The notes: generated by a model from the letters alone, not told the origin. Shown: positions 12,351 to 22,028, numbered from the stretch's first letter. The stretch: DNA of 64,000 nucleotides from Incurvaria masculella (GCA_946894095.1 OX335643.1:12883036-12947035); one strand, 5' to 3'. Translations and numbers: made by a program.

Positions 12351-12689
12351 AATAAAAAAAGATGGTGATGTTTTTTTCGTGCATAATAAATAAAAGTGTT
12401 GAGGAGCGACTTAGGTTAGCGGGATAATCGGATATCGTTTAAAGCTGACTCTAATGTACTAGCAAGGAGATGGATCTCCGCGTGTCTTTAACTGCGGCTC
12501 CGCTCGCTAGCTAGAATTACTTCACTTTTTGTTTCGTTTACTCTTCAGTACCTCAACTTACTGATTGCTTTATAAGTTCAAGTAATAATAATAATTTGTT
12601 TCACTTTCAACTGTTACAGTACTTTTGGCTGATCTCCGTGCCTACTATCAACCAAACTTGAACGTAAATGCAACACGCAAATATAGTCG

Positions 12690-12800
12690 TAGACGCTTTG
12701 GGGGGTTTGTGTTGTTAGGAACTAACTTGGCGAACGGATTCGCTCGCGCTGATGATAATTGGAATGGAGGCACACGATGTTCGGCCGGCTTCCCATATTT
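12690..12800 (+). repeat. Family G repeat fragment
   Basis: AGGAACTAACTTGGCGAACG matches the start of the copy at 17826 (GGGAACTGACTTAGCGAACG). The rest is diverged. Confidence 0.4.
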
Positions 12801-14229
12801 AATTTTATTTAATTAATTTCAACTTTTCATAGTCCCACTACACGTCACAAGTTACGTCACAAATTGACAGTTTGGGGTGATAGTAGTCAAACCACAGGAT
12901 TATGTAGACAAAATGTCCATACTATGACGACCCGGGTTACAATTTTCTATTCTATGGTCGTCTTTATGAGTTATTGAAACAAAGATAATCAAATTCTGTG
13001 GAACCCCAACGACGAAAATGCCTACACGGATAAGTACGAGATGAAGTTATGAATAAAGACAGTAATATCCTGCAATATAACTATGTTTTAATTTGAAAAA
13101 TAACAGAAAAGGCAGACAAACGTATTGATTGACTGAGGTTTGTTAAGAATATATGATTTTTAAATGATTTTCTAACTACACTTGTATGAAAATCGTAGCT
13201 TACCTTAAAAAGTAAAGTTGCCGTAAGTTAGTAAACACAAGGGTCAAGAAAAAAATCTTTTTATTCCGAGAGTCTCAATATTCTACTCATGTTCTCATAA
13301 AACTGCTGGATCAGATACCTTCCGGATAATCTGATTTATCGCAGAGGCTGTCCTTTCTGAAAAACCTGTCTGCCCTTGATGTGATCCTACTTTCATTGTG
13401 CTTACTTGTTTCTCTCGATCTCTGAATGACACGTGTCTGAGAATTCCAGATTTAGCATCGTGCGTATTGTATGTATATAGAGATCATGAAGCAAGGACAT
13501 ACAGACGTTAACTATAGAAAACATTTTAATATAACCATTTATATTTTGACTGTTTTTTATAATCTTCGGCGCGATGACGATATTAAATTTTGGAGTACTC
13601 CCAAATTTACAAGTAAGAGTTAGACAAATTCAAATTGAGCAGGATAAGAACTAGCGACTTTAAGATGACGTGCTTCAAGGATCCTTATACAAGCCAAAAT
13701 ATTGATATTGGCATACATACCTCCTACCTAAACATTAAATATAAAAAAAGCGATTATAGGTAAATGCTACCTATCTGCACATTAGACGTACTTGCTGAGC
13801 CCAAAACACTAAAAATTAACTTATATATCCAGTATTGTAGCGGTGACCACTCGTTTAAAATATTTAGCTTTCTAATATTTGAGCACCACAAATTAAATTA
13901 ATGGGTCTTTATCTATGAAATTGGAGATTTTGAAAACAGCATTTTTAGATTAAATTAGCCGTAGATTGTCGAATTAAAAAAAAATATTCGAAAGCTATGT
14001 CATTTTAATGTTAAATTCAGTCATTTGTTTTTAAATCTAGTTTTGTTTATGTGAAATTATGGTAGTTTTTAGAACCATGGATATGAGTTCCTTACGTGGA
14101 AATACCTTTGCCCAAACAACACGAAACATTAACGACGTGTACGGGTCTAACACTGCTTGCATGCTTTACATGGTCTAACACTGCTTTACATGGTCCATTA
14201 TTGGTACAATCTTTTTAGATCTGATCTTT
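12801..14229. other. No gene recognised
   Basis: AT-rich DNA with no supportable reading frame. GATCATGAAGCAAGGACAT near 13482 weakly resembles the SINE body found inside the 20-21 kb mariner element. Confidence 0.4.
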
Positions 14230-14580
14230 TTAGAGCGGATCCAACTCAATCTATGGCTCAGCTGGATTTGGAGTTAGTGTCAAAACAACATTGAAGCACT
14301 TTCGTGAAATCGGAGATAAAAAGCTAGATGCGTGGGTGCATCATGAACTAAGCGACCAACAGCGAGATTTACGCGTCGAAGCATGCATAGCACTACTGGA
14401 TCGGCATAGAAACAAGCGATGATAAGTGGATCCTGTACGACAACCTTAAGCGTTCGTCTAAGTGGGTAGACCCGGGTGCAGCACATAATCAGTGCGCTAA
14501 AAATAAAATGATGGTGATTGTCTGGTGAACCAGTGCCGGACTTGTGCATCATAGCTATGTACATCTTACAGAATGATACA
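14230..14580 (+). pseudogene. Broken mariner transposase, central part
   Basis: Plus-strand frames read LKHFREIGDKKLDAWVHHEL, then VEACIALLDRHRN, then (after a frame change) SDDKWILYDNLKRSSKWVD and MMVIVW followed by a stop. These are the blocks of an insect mariner transposase between the HTH region and the second catalytic residue. The usual (C/G)DEKW-YDN motif appears as SDDKW-YDN. A frameshift with missing residues lies between RHRN and SDDKW, and a TGG-to-TGA change follows VIVW. N- and C-terminal parts are absent and no TIRs are visible. In intact elements this protein cuts and pastes the element at TA dinucleotides; this copy cannot. It abuts a LINE 3' end. Confidence 0.78.
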
Positions 14581-14599
14581 AAAGTGACACATGTCTATT

Positions 14600-15034
14600 G
14601 CCAAGAATTGCAAACACACACCACTGCACCGCACACATTACGCTCAGAACTCAGTTATTGCACGACTTTCAAACACCTACAATACCAGTTTTAGTGATGT
14701 AGATATTTTTATACCAAAGAAACTGAAATTTAAGAATGATATAAAAAAACAATTACTGGCTAATAGAAACATCCACATCGACCAGTAAACATCCATATTT
14801 TCAGACATCTCAAAAAACCACACCTACACACACACACACACCCTATCACACAAACATACACACCCTACCTCACACACATACATGTTAAACTTGTTTAGTA
14901 AAGCGCTTTCTAAATTGTAAAACTGGAGAAAATCTTTTATTGGCTTTATTCTAGATATTTAAGTTAGAATTTAAGTTTTACTATGTAAGCTGTTGATTTT
15001 CCTATGAAATAAATAAATAAATAATAAATAAACA
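14600..15034 (+). pseudogene. Non-LTR retrotransposon 3' end (reverse transcriptase C-terminus and 3'UTR)
   Basis: The frame ending at 14788 reads HRTHYAQNSVIARLSNTYN then DVDIFIPKKLKFKNDIKKQL. This matches the layout of the far C-terminus of Jockey/CR1-group LINE reverse transcriptases (block Y..NS.I.R....YN, then D.DIF and a final F...I...L). It is followed by an untranslated region containing a CA-rich microsatellite and ending in an AAATA-type tail at about 15008-15034. The copy is 5'-truncated, so no catalytic domain remains. The apparent ATG at 14591 lies outside the match and need not be real. Compare the longer related end at 56134-57067. Confidence 0.62.
14819..14883. repeat. (CA)n-rich microsatellite
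   Basis: Interrupted CA repeats with ACCCTA interruptions, inside the LINE 3'UTR. Confidence 0.75.
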
Positions 15035-15254
15035 ATGATGAAGAAGCTCGCAATTCAGCAAGACATCGATGAGCAAGACTGGTCAAGCTCTTGCTCGTCG
15101 CTTCTCCACGACAACGCGCGAGCTCACAATTCACGACCACAGAACAATTAGGAGGTAAGAATTGTGAAGTGGGCGGAACTCGCGCGCCGGTCTTTAGCGG
15201 GGACCCGCGCACTTCATACGCGCATGATTCACTCCTTTGCGGCGTTCCTGTGCA

Positions 15255-15354
15255 TATTGGTATCATTGAACGTATGACTTTGTCCACTTAGCTCGCTGAG
15301 TTGGACCTATTGGTATCATTGAACGTATGACTTTGCCCACTTAGCTCGCTGAGT
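15255..15354 (+). repeat. 53-bp tandem duplication, about 1.9 units
   Basis: TATTGGTATCATTGAACG starts at 15255 and again at 15308. The following block to GCTCGCTGAGTT is repeated with one substitution (TTTGTCC versus TTTGCCC), so the duplication looks young. Confidence 0.8.
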
Positions 15355-15359
15355 TCTAG

Positions 15360-15784
15360 GTATATATTCTGTAGGTATACCCTACAGTCTGTCGACATGA
15401 GAATCTTAGTCGACTCAAGGTGTTCAATGCGCGCGGCACATCAGCTAGTAACCCAGTTGTTCGAGCGATCCGTATTAATTTGATCCTGGCTTTGTTTGTG
15501 CCACCGGACGGGTGCACTGTGCTGCAAATCAAATGGACGACTCTTGATTTGTAGACGAGCTTGCGAGTGCTCTTTTTGGGGTGAACTGGCGTGTGTTTTT
15601 TATGTTACTGGACATGAATGGCTATGACCACACATACCGTCATGATAATGTAGCACAATATTTTGCTAATGTGAGAGCTGCAGATTAAAATGAAACTCGG
15701 AAAGCCACTATACCGCTTGTATTAGGTTAATTAAACTTCAGAATATCCAAATTCATAAGGCCAAATGGATAGTCGGATCGAGAA
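15360..15784. other. No feature recognised
   Basis: Mixed-composition DNA. A short degraded family C tail (TTACTGGACATGAATGGCTA near 15605, minus orientation) may be present. No coding signal. Confidence 0.4.
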
Positions 15785-16239
15785 GCCTCAGGTTTTTTTT
15801 AAATTATGTTTTACTAGAGTCACATGTCAAATTAAAAAACCGTAACGTTGAGAGTGAGCGTAACAATACAAGCCCAAAACACCGAATTCATGAAGGAATT
15901 AGGTGCCATGCCAGGACCTTCCTGGGGTCCAGCCTTGCAGTATATTCGTAAAGTAGTTCTTTTTACTGGGCTCTTTCTTCAATTAATGTGTCCTTGCTTC
16001 ACGGTCGATTATACATACATACATGTCACATTCCTTGGAATAAGCGACGTACCTGCTTAGTACGAAAAAGTATATTTAATTAGCATCCACTTGCGCAAGC
16101 TGCCTCAGGTTTTTTTTAAATTATGTTTTACTAGAGTCACATGTCAAATTTAAAAACCGTAACGTTGAGAGTGAGCGTAAAAATACAAGCCCAAAACACC
16201 GAATTCATGAAGGAATTAGGTGCCATGCCAGGACCTTCC
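15785..16239 (+). repeat. 138-bp direct repeat flanking a segment shared with the 21-kb mariner locus
   Basis: 15785-15922 is repeated at 16102-16239 (317 bp downstream) with only a few differences. The 179 bp between them (15923-16101) begin with GGTCCAGCCTTGCAGTATAT. They run through the SINE-like body CTTGCTTCACGGTCGATTA and CATACATACATG, and end in AAGTATATTTAATTAGCATC then CACTTG. The last piece is the mariner transposase sequence found beside the insertion at 21495-21511. A mariner fragment plus inserted SINE was therefore copied here, together with a duplication of local sequence. Confidence 0.8.
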
Positions 16240-16395
16240 CTTCATGTGAAGCGGCATTGAACTAAAAGGAAAACACGGACAATTTTTCATTGCCTCTTGG
16301 ACCATGTTGGTACCGGGCAGGATTAACCCTACCACCAAGTTTAGGTAAAGAAGGGGACCTACAGTTTTACATCGAATCCGAATCACGGGAATCCA
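16180..16395 (-). repeat. Family C SINE, middle and 3' parts
   Basis: On the minus strand: ACTGTAGGTCCCC, GGGTTAATCCTGCC, GTACCAACATGG, then CCGTGTTTTCC, GGGAAGGTCCTGGCATGGC and CCTAATTCCTTCATGAATTC. The 3' part is the portion duplicated at 15865-15922. Confidence 0.65.
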
Positions 16396-16752
16396 ATTTT
16401 TTTTAACATGATCGGTTCCTGGTTCCCTGCACCCTATTGCAGCTCAAGCGGTGCTCTTCACGCCAGCTGACTCGAGTGGCGGCGGAGGCGCGGGGCACAA
16501 AATGTTCACAACATCAGTTCGGCTGTCCTTGATATTTATTTTTCATTCTCTTTTCGCTCGACTGCTATTTATGTATCCGGAATTGGAAAAACTAGCGTTG
16601 CTAGGCCCAAAATATCGGCGTAAACTTCGACATCTTTAACGCTATACATATTACGAATGTTTTTTTTAGGTTATTTTAAAATTTCATCTCAGTCAAAAAG
16701 TTGATCTGGTCATGGTGCCAAACAAAAAAACAACAATCGTTGTTGTTAACAT
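16396..16752. other. No gene recognised
   Basis: GATCGGTTCCTGGTTCC and CCCTATTGCAGCTC near 16410-16445 resemble 16916-16967 inside the next element. A 62-codon frame at 16451-16639 has no recognisable features. Confidence 0.4.
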
Positions 16753-17087
16753 TATTTCTGCCTACTGAAGAATGAATATAAGAGAAACACCTAATTTGGT
16801 TGTCTGTGTCCACTCTTGTATCCAGCGCCGCCGTCTCTATCTGGATCGGGTGACGCGAGCCGCGCGAATGCCGAAATATTACTACGCTTTACCACTTTTA
16901 TGTTGTGTTTCAGGATCGGTTCCTGATTTCCGATCCTGTGCTCCCTGCACCCCATTGCAGCTCCAGGGTCGTGGCTCGCGTCACCCGATCCACATATACA
17001 CGGCGGCGCGGCACACTAGAGGGGGAACGCAGCTACGGACAAGCAGATTAGCTATTTCTATTATTTACTTAGTAGGCAGAAATAATA
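16753..17087. mobile_element. 335-bp element with nested inverted repeats
   Basis: ATTATTTCTGCCTACT (16753-16768) is exactly inverted at 17072-17087. Inside, TGGATCGGGTGACGCGAGCC near 16841 is inverted at about 16973-16992. Two concentric inverted repeats and no intact transposase suggest a small non-autonomous DNA transposon. A clear target duplication is not visible. The 110-codon frame 16772-17104 is probably a consequence of the GC-rich arms. Confidence 0.55.
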
Positions 17088-17471
17088 TCAAAAAGTTGAA
17101 CTAATTCGCGATTTTTTTCGAGCGATAATTAGCTACGAAATTCGAAGTGGATTATCTTAACAATCGTGGATTGATCAGCGTCGACTTTTTAAATGAGAAA
17201 TACTTTATCATTTTTTTTTTGTGTAATACTTATTTTATTTATACATTTGATTTTGTCGGAGAAATGCTTGAAAATCAGACATTTATTTTCATATTAAGAA
17301 TGTTTTATTGCGGTTCAAATATCTTATTTATGTTTTAAGTAGAACGCATTTTTAATTGTACTTCAAAGAAAACCTGAGCCTGTAGATTGATATAAATTAC
17401 AGAAAATTATTTTTTCCAGTAATAAATTTATTTGAATTGTAAGATTTCCCCGAAAATAAAGCCGTGTTCGT

Positions 17472-17804
17472 CTAGTCGTGGCTTCGATTGGTGAATGAAC
17501 GCAAAGTGTAGCCTTCGGCGGAAAAAAATATTCCTGTTATTGGTTCAGTAATAATTGGTTCGTCGACGACCCGAGACGTATCCCAGAGTTTAAGGACCCT
17601 CAACACCGAAGGGATGTACTCGTAAGGGGTTTTTCTGTGAATAATTCTAAGAATAATGCTCAACAGGGAGGGAATACACCGAATCTCTATCAGGATTCCC
17701 CCAACTCGGTCGGTAAACTGTGAAATGCAATCCCTGTCCAAGTATTTCCCCCAAAACATGGCCTGAAGATTCATCGCGCCGACTATGAAAACCGCTGTCT
17801 CCAT
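17472..17804 (-). pseudogene. 110-codon frame, possibly a LINE endonuclease relic
   Basis: The frame begins METAVFIVGAMNLQAMFWG. Residues 4-19 (VFIVGAMN...WG) loosely resemble the V-I-GDFN...WG block of the apurinic-like endonuclease of R1/I/Jockey-group LINEs. A later TPYE stretch and TDRVGGIL could fit the following blocks. The catalytic Asp of GDFN would be Ala here, so it would be dead. The resemblance is weak and I cannot align the rest. It could equally be an unrelated host or chance frame. No splice signals or partner frames were identified. Confidence 0.3.
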
Positions 17805-17825
17805 TTTCCTAAATTGGAGGGTTTA

Positions 17826-17965
17826 TGTATATGTGGGAACTGACTTAGCGAACGGAATTGAGGAGCACATTTCGCGCGCGGTAGCGATGTTTTGAATGTG
17901 TGGCACGCCACCCGTGGCTGTAATCTCATACAATTATATGCTCATATTGTCCATACGGCGGCATC
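17826..17965 (+). repeat. Family G repeat
   Basis: GGGAACTGACTTAGCGAACG, GAGGAGCACATTTCGCGCGC, GGTAGCGATGTTT, GTGTGGCAC, then CATACAATTATATG and TTGTCCATACGGCGG. The reverse complement of 22850-22995 has the same blocks in the same order. Confidence 0.55.
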
Positions 17966-18059
17966 AATATTACGACCATATGTCACTTCTTCTTACTTTT
18001 CTGTTCTGTAACTATATCAGTGTAAAAACGTCTAAATTTTTTTTGTACTAATAATCTAT

Positions 18060-18165
18060 AATACCTAACACTTGGCACATGACTGCGCCAAGGATTTGAA
18101 CCCATAACCTCTCTCATGAAAGGCAAGTCCTCTAGCCCTTACACCACGAGCTGTACATAAAGTAC
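18060..18165 (-). repeat. tRNA-derived SINE head, degenerate
   Basis: The minus strand reads ACAGCTCGTGGTGTAAGGGC (A-box-like), CTTTCATGAGAGAGG, then GGTTATGGGTTCAAATCC (B-box). It resembles the head of the family C copy at 3225. The downstream body is missing or too diverged to recognise. Confidence 0.45.
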
Positions 18166-18174
18166 ATTAATAAG

Positions 18175-18296
18175 TTAAAACCAATCATATATAAGCCAAA
18201 CTGCAGAAGCAGTATTATTTGGCAATAAAATTATCTCATCATAAAATGTAAACAGAGTGTTACTGACATCGCATTTATGTACGTAGGTAAACACAA
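18175..18296. other. Spacer, nothing recognised
   Basis: AT-rich sequence between the SINE head and the next repeat. Confidence 0.4.
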
Positions 18297-18612
18297 AAAC
18301 CCGGCCAAGTGCGAGTCGGACTCGCACACGAAGGGTTCCGTGCTTTCGTAGAAAAAAAATCACGTTTTTTGTATGGGAGCCCCCTTTAATTTTAATTATT
18401 TTTTAATCTTACCTATTTGTTGTTATAGCGGCAAAATAAATACACTCTCTGTGAAAATTTCAGCTGTCCACCTGTTACGGTTACTGAGATACAGCCCTGT
18501 GACAGACGGACAGACGGACGGACGGACGGACGGACGGACGGACGGACGGACGGACAGCGGAGGCTTAGTAATAGGGTTCCGTTTTCACCCTTTGGGTACG
18601 GAACCCTAAAAA
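18297..18612 (+). mobile_element. Family B lepidopteran-type repeat (GCCAAGTGCGAG element), copy 1
   Basis: It starts CGGCCAAGTGCGAGTCGG, with the small palindrome GCGAGTCGGACTCGC, and continues with AGGGTTCCGTGC, TTGTTATAGCGGCAAAATAA, GTGAAAATTTCAGCTGTC and GATACAGCCCTGTGACAG. It ends GGGTACGGAACCCTAAAA. The GGTTCCGT start and ACGGAACC end are inverted to each other. Sequences of this type are very common in moths and butterflies, which supports the host assignment. It encodes no protein. Copy 2 is at 36062-36335. Confidence 0.8.
18503..18556. repeat. (GGAC)n microsatellite
   Basis: About thirteen GGAC/AGAC tetramers inside the family B element. The same position in copy 2 has only a few units, so the array has expanded here. 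Confidence 0.85.
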
Positions 18613-19684
18613 TGCATATTTCAGACTAACAACAAGTATTTTAGGCTATGCAACGACATCTAAATTTATTATTTTTAAGACATGATAGTATATCCCTTTC
18701 ACTGGTAATTCTAAGTACGCATCGCATTTTTTAAAAAGCAACATTCTCGGTTAGTAATGAAAATAATATTACCTTTTCAACTATCATAAGAACCTTTATT
18801 AATGGGTAATGGTTATTTAATAACATATCAGCAAACAGAATTCTTTATCAGAGCTAGTCTTCTGTCTTCGTGTATACCTGTCTCCCGCCTTGTTGGCTCT
18901 TTGACCTCTCTGTTCTGTTGAAGTCTCGATACATCCTTTGTCCTTTTGTATGCCACTATTTATTCAGTTAGGGATATATTGTGGTGAAATGTCCTTTAAA
19001 CTTGGGGGCGGAGCTCTGGTAATCGGAATGAAACACCTGGATCTCTTGACTTCAATGTTTATGTAATTAATAAAGACCCTAAAAATAATAAATTAAAGAA
19101 AAAATACTCGTGAAGAAAAATAGTCCTTTTTGTTTCAAGGTGTCGCGAGTGACAGACTAAAATAAGCTCTTTATATGAAAAAGAACTTTTTAACAATAAT
19201 TATGAATCGCCAGGAATATCTGGTGACAATATTCCTACGTTAGTTGGCTATTTTGTAACAAGCCCTCTAACTGAACACCATTTGAATTAAGAAAAACATG
19301 TTGTAACGGCATTGTATAAAATAAAAAACACGCGTGTTTTGCAAGAATAAAATAAAATTTGTTCAGATTGATGAATTATGTTAAGATGTTCACTAAAAAT
19401 CACCATTTCCTACGCGAAATTTATTTATTTCTTCCGTATTAATATCAATATTTTCATTATGTTTTAAAAGCAAGAGTTAATTAATTAAGAGAGGATGTTT
19501 AAGTTTTTAGTAAGATATTGAACAAGTCAGTGTTATAAGTTTAGCACCAAAACAAAGTGAAAGGATAGGGTCCACTTTTAAATTTTTCAAAATGTTGTCA
19601 TGTTTAAAGAATCAAACGAAAAAACCAGTGTGTTAATTTCATTCATTGATTTTATAATAATTCAAAAATTTTATAATGCTTGTA
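18613..19684. other. No gene recognised
   Basis: AT-rich DNA with no convincing frame or repeat match. Confidence 0.45.
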
Positions 19685-19954
19685 CTGGTGTCCCAAAAAT
19701 AACGCAAGATTTAAATTTAACATAAAACACGTTGTTTACCTTATATTGCTATTTTTTTATTGATTCATAAAGTACACAGGATAGGGTTATGTATGGATAA
19801 GCACATCGGACAAATGGCCTCCGAAGCTTTGCTGGCGCATACGCTCTCTTTTGTCGCACTTTTTCATGACCATTACAATACATGTGGCTGAACTTCGTTG
19901 ATGCAGCGTCTAATTTCCTCCTTCAAAACATGGGTGGTTGAGGGTTTTAGACTA

Positions 19955-20500
19955 GGAGGTCGCGACAAAAATGGTAACGATAACGTAAATGGCTGAAACT
20001 GGGTTCACGGGATAAAGACCAACCCTCTGAAGCCAAATGTGTCAGTCTGCCTGTTCCAAGTGGTTGCGTTACCTAGATAAGGCGATTGAAAAAGTAGTTA
20101 TGGTGACAAACAATATATATGATAAGGTAAATGGATGTAAATGACGAAGCATGAAAATATCAGTACATACTTGCTTAGCAATACAAAAACTGAACAAATC
20201 TTTGATTGCATTTCTTAGTTATAGGCGATTTAGGTTACAGATATAACTTTAGGTATATTTAAGTATTTAATAAAAAAACCGACTGGTTATTGTTGTATAA
20301 TTAATAGGTATCAATGTTTCCAGACAATCAGTATATTCATCAGCAGGTACATACCAGCGTATATTTTATATAGCCAATCTAGATAACGCAACCACTTGGC
20401 GCAGGCAGACCGACATATTTAGCATCAGAGGGTTGGTCTCTAACATGTGAACCCAGATTCAGCCATTTACCTTATCGTGACCAAAAATGTCCTGACCTCC
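19955..20500. mobile_element. ~546-bp insertion with ~123-bp terminal inverted repeats, inside mariner
   Basis: 19955-20078 matches the reverse complement of 20379-20500. Shared blocks are GGAGGTC..GACA, GTAAATGGCTGAA, CTGGGTTCAC, GACCAACCCTCTGA, GTCTGCCTG and CCAAGTGGTTGCGTTA. The interior is AT-rich and non-coding. The mariner frame reads VYANK-like residues just to the right and resumes to the left with the region ahead of GGHLSDV, so this is a later insertion. I do not see a clean target duplication. Likely a non-autonomous DNA transposon of unknown superfamily. Confidence 0.72.
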
Positions 20501-21047
20501 CGGAATATTTGTTGGCATAGACCTTTTATTTCAAATGACCCCATTAAAAGAAATCCAATTGTCTTAACTCACAAAATCTAGGGGAGCAATTCTGATCACC
20601 GAAAGCGGGAGAGTACATGACCAGGAAATATCTCTTGCACTAATTGCATTATTTCACGGGCTGCATGACATGTGGCTCCGTCTTGTTTAAACCATACTCC
20701 TTCCACTTCAATATCATCCAATTATGTCGCGATATTGAGCACTATTAACAGTCACTGCTTGACCAGCCTTATTTTGGAAGAAGTGTGGTCCAATGATGCA
20801 TCCAGCGACATGTTGTGGATGCATTTGTTTTTCGACAGTTACATGTGGGTTCTTTGAACCCCAAATGCGGCAATTCTGGCGATTAACAAAGCCATCCAGT
20901 TGAAAATGTGCTTCATTGCTTAGGATGATTTTGATCGAAAAATTAGCATCCAAGGAATGTGACATGTATGTATGTATAATCGACCGTGAAGCAAGGACAC
21001 ATTAATTGAAGAAAGAGGCCAGTAAAAAGAACTACTTTACGAATATA

Positions 21048-21120
21048 CTGCAAGGCTGGACCCGAACCAGCAAAACATACCATTCGCGGGTATTGCGTCT
21101 ACCAATTTCGCCACCTGCTG
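21048..21120 (-). tRNA. tRNA-like cloverleaf forming a SINE head
   Basis: The 73-nt minus-strand sequence folds as a cloverleaf. The acceptor has 6 of 7 pairs (CAGCAGG with CTTGCAG). The D arm is GCGAAATTGGTAGACGC, the anticodon arm is ATACC-CGCGAAT-GGTAT with a perfect 5-bp stem, and the T arm is GCTGG-TTCGGGT-CCAGC with a perfect stem. A-box and B-box (GGTTCGGGTCC) are well kept. Position 33 is G instead of U and there is no intron, so it is unlikely to be a working tRNA. It sits at the 5' end of a SINE body, which explains it. The D-arm region resembles bacterial-type leucine tRNAs. Confidence 0.55.
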
Positions 21121-21340
21121 TATACCCATAATTTGGAATTCTCCTACAGTCCCTCTTCCCGCAATGAATGCCTCCTACTAACACAGTGTTTAAGATTATA
21201 CCTACATACATTGATTTAACGCTTCATCTGCTTTGCGGACATTGACTGCAAAGATTGAACAATCAAACATATTGCCGTCATCACCAACATCGTATTTGGC
21301 ATCAGACGCTAGAGCCAGTCCTAGGTTGACTTAAGTAAAT

Positions 21341-21491
21341 ATACTTTTTCGTACTAAGCAGGTACGTCGCTTATTCTTTTTACTGGGCTCTTTCTTCAAT
21401 TAATGTGTCCTTGCTTCACGGTCGATTATACATACATACATGTCACATTCCTTGGAATAAGCGACGTACCTGCTTAGCACGAAAAAGTATA
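21341..21491. repeat. Stem-loop with 39-nt arms
   Basis: AAATATACTTTTTCGTACTA at 21341 through CGTCGCTTATT is inverted at about 21453-21491 (AATAAGCGACGTACC through AAAGTATATTT) with one mismatch. The loop is the plus-oriented SINE body. The right arm and loop are duplicated at 15.96-16.09 kb. Confidence 0.75.
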
Positions 21492-22028
21492 TTTAATTAG
21501 CATCCACTTGTTTATGTTCAATAATCCATTCAACGAACTCTCTTCGCCGTGTATGGTCTTCAGTTCTTGTGTCAGTTGAACTTGCAAGCATGGAGATGCA
21601 GATCTTTACAGAGTTTCTTGAAATGTGCAATTTTTGTCCACGCATGAAGGTGAGGTAATTACTCCTCCATGTACTGTCGAATTGATGTTGCTGGACTTTC
21701 ACCAATACTCTCACGTGCTGCTTCAATATTGACATTTGAACGGCTTGTTTTTGGACGATCAGTGTGTTTATCATCACCAATTGATCCAGTCTCTCTGAAT
21801 TTTTCAATTACTCTCTTCACAGTTGATGAAGTTCCGACCATATTTTGTAAGAAATTTTCGAACTGTGGCCGCAAAACTTTCATTATTTTTTAAATATTGT
21901 TTAACAATAAAAACACGTTGTTCTATCGTGTAACGCTCCATTTTTACTAACCCTAAACTGTCAGTCAACACTATATTGCACAAATGGCGCCATATTAAAA
22001 TATTGCGTTAATTATGGGACACACTTTA

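Larger units (their letters stand above)
20952..21494 (-). mobile_element. 543-bp SINE-containing insertion inside mariner with 11-bp target duplication
   Basis: AATTAGCATCC occurs at 20941-20951 and 21495-21505. Removing the intervening DNA and one copy restores the transposase frame (VDAN-FSIKI). On the minus strand the insertion holds a tRNA-like head (21048-21120), the body TTCGTAAAGTAGTTCTTTTT, CTTGCTTCACGGTCGATTA and a CATA tail ending CACATTCCTT. The same body recurs in opposite orientation at 21377-21454. The long direct target duplication and tail suggest retrotransposition, and the doubled, inverted body suggests a composite copy. Confidence 0.75.
19787..21941 (-). pseudogene. Mariner-family transposase, inactivated
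   Basis: The reading starts at the ATG at 21939-21941 (MERYTIEQRVFIVKQYLKNN). A frame change follows, then the second helix-turn-helix region SSTVKRVIEKFRETGSIGDD and the GRPKTSR-like linker (as RPKTSRS). Then come REFVEWIIEHKQVDAN, the insertion, FSIKIILSNEAHFQLDGFVN, RIWGSKNPHVTVEKQMHPQ and IIGPHFFQNKAGQAVTVN. The C-terminus GGHLSDVLIHT and stop lie at 19787-19789. In relatives the block is FSDEAHF; here it is LSNEAHF, so a catalytic Asp has become Asn. About seven residues are missing after MHPQ. Several frameshifts and stops occur, for example near the C-terminus. Intact relatives are about 350 residues and cut and paste DNA at TA sites. Confidence 0.83.
19685..22026 (-). mobile_element. 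Mariner-family element with two nested insertions
   Basis: The left end reads CTGGTGTCCCAAAAATAACG. The right end, reverse-complemented, reads AAGTGTGTCCCATAATTAACG. These are imperfect TIRs, each followed by CAA, and flanked by TA at 19683-19684 and 22027-22028, the target duplication of the Tc1/mariner group. The element is 2.34 kb; without the two insertions (about 19955-20500 and 20952-21494) it is about 1.25 kb, the usual mariner size. The transposase is broken, so the copy is inactive. Confidence 0.85.

Noticed and set aside
14230..14580. Active mariner transposase gene
   Set aside because: It has a frameshift, stops, missing termini and an altered catalytic motif region.
21669..21893. 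Plus-strand frame opposite the mariner transposase
   Set aside because: It is the antisense shadow of the transposase N-terminal region.
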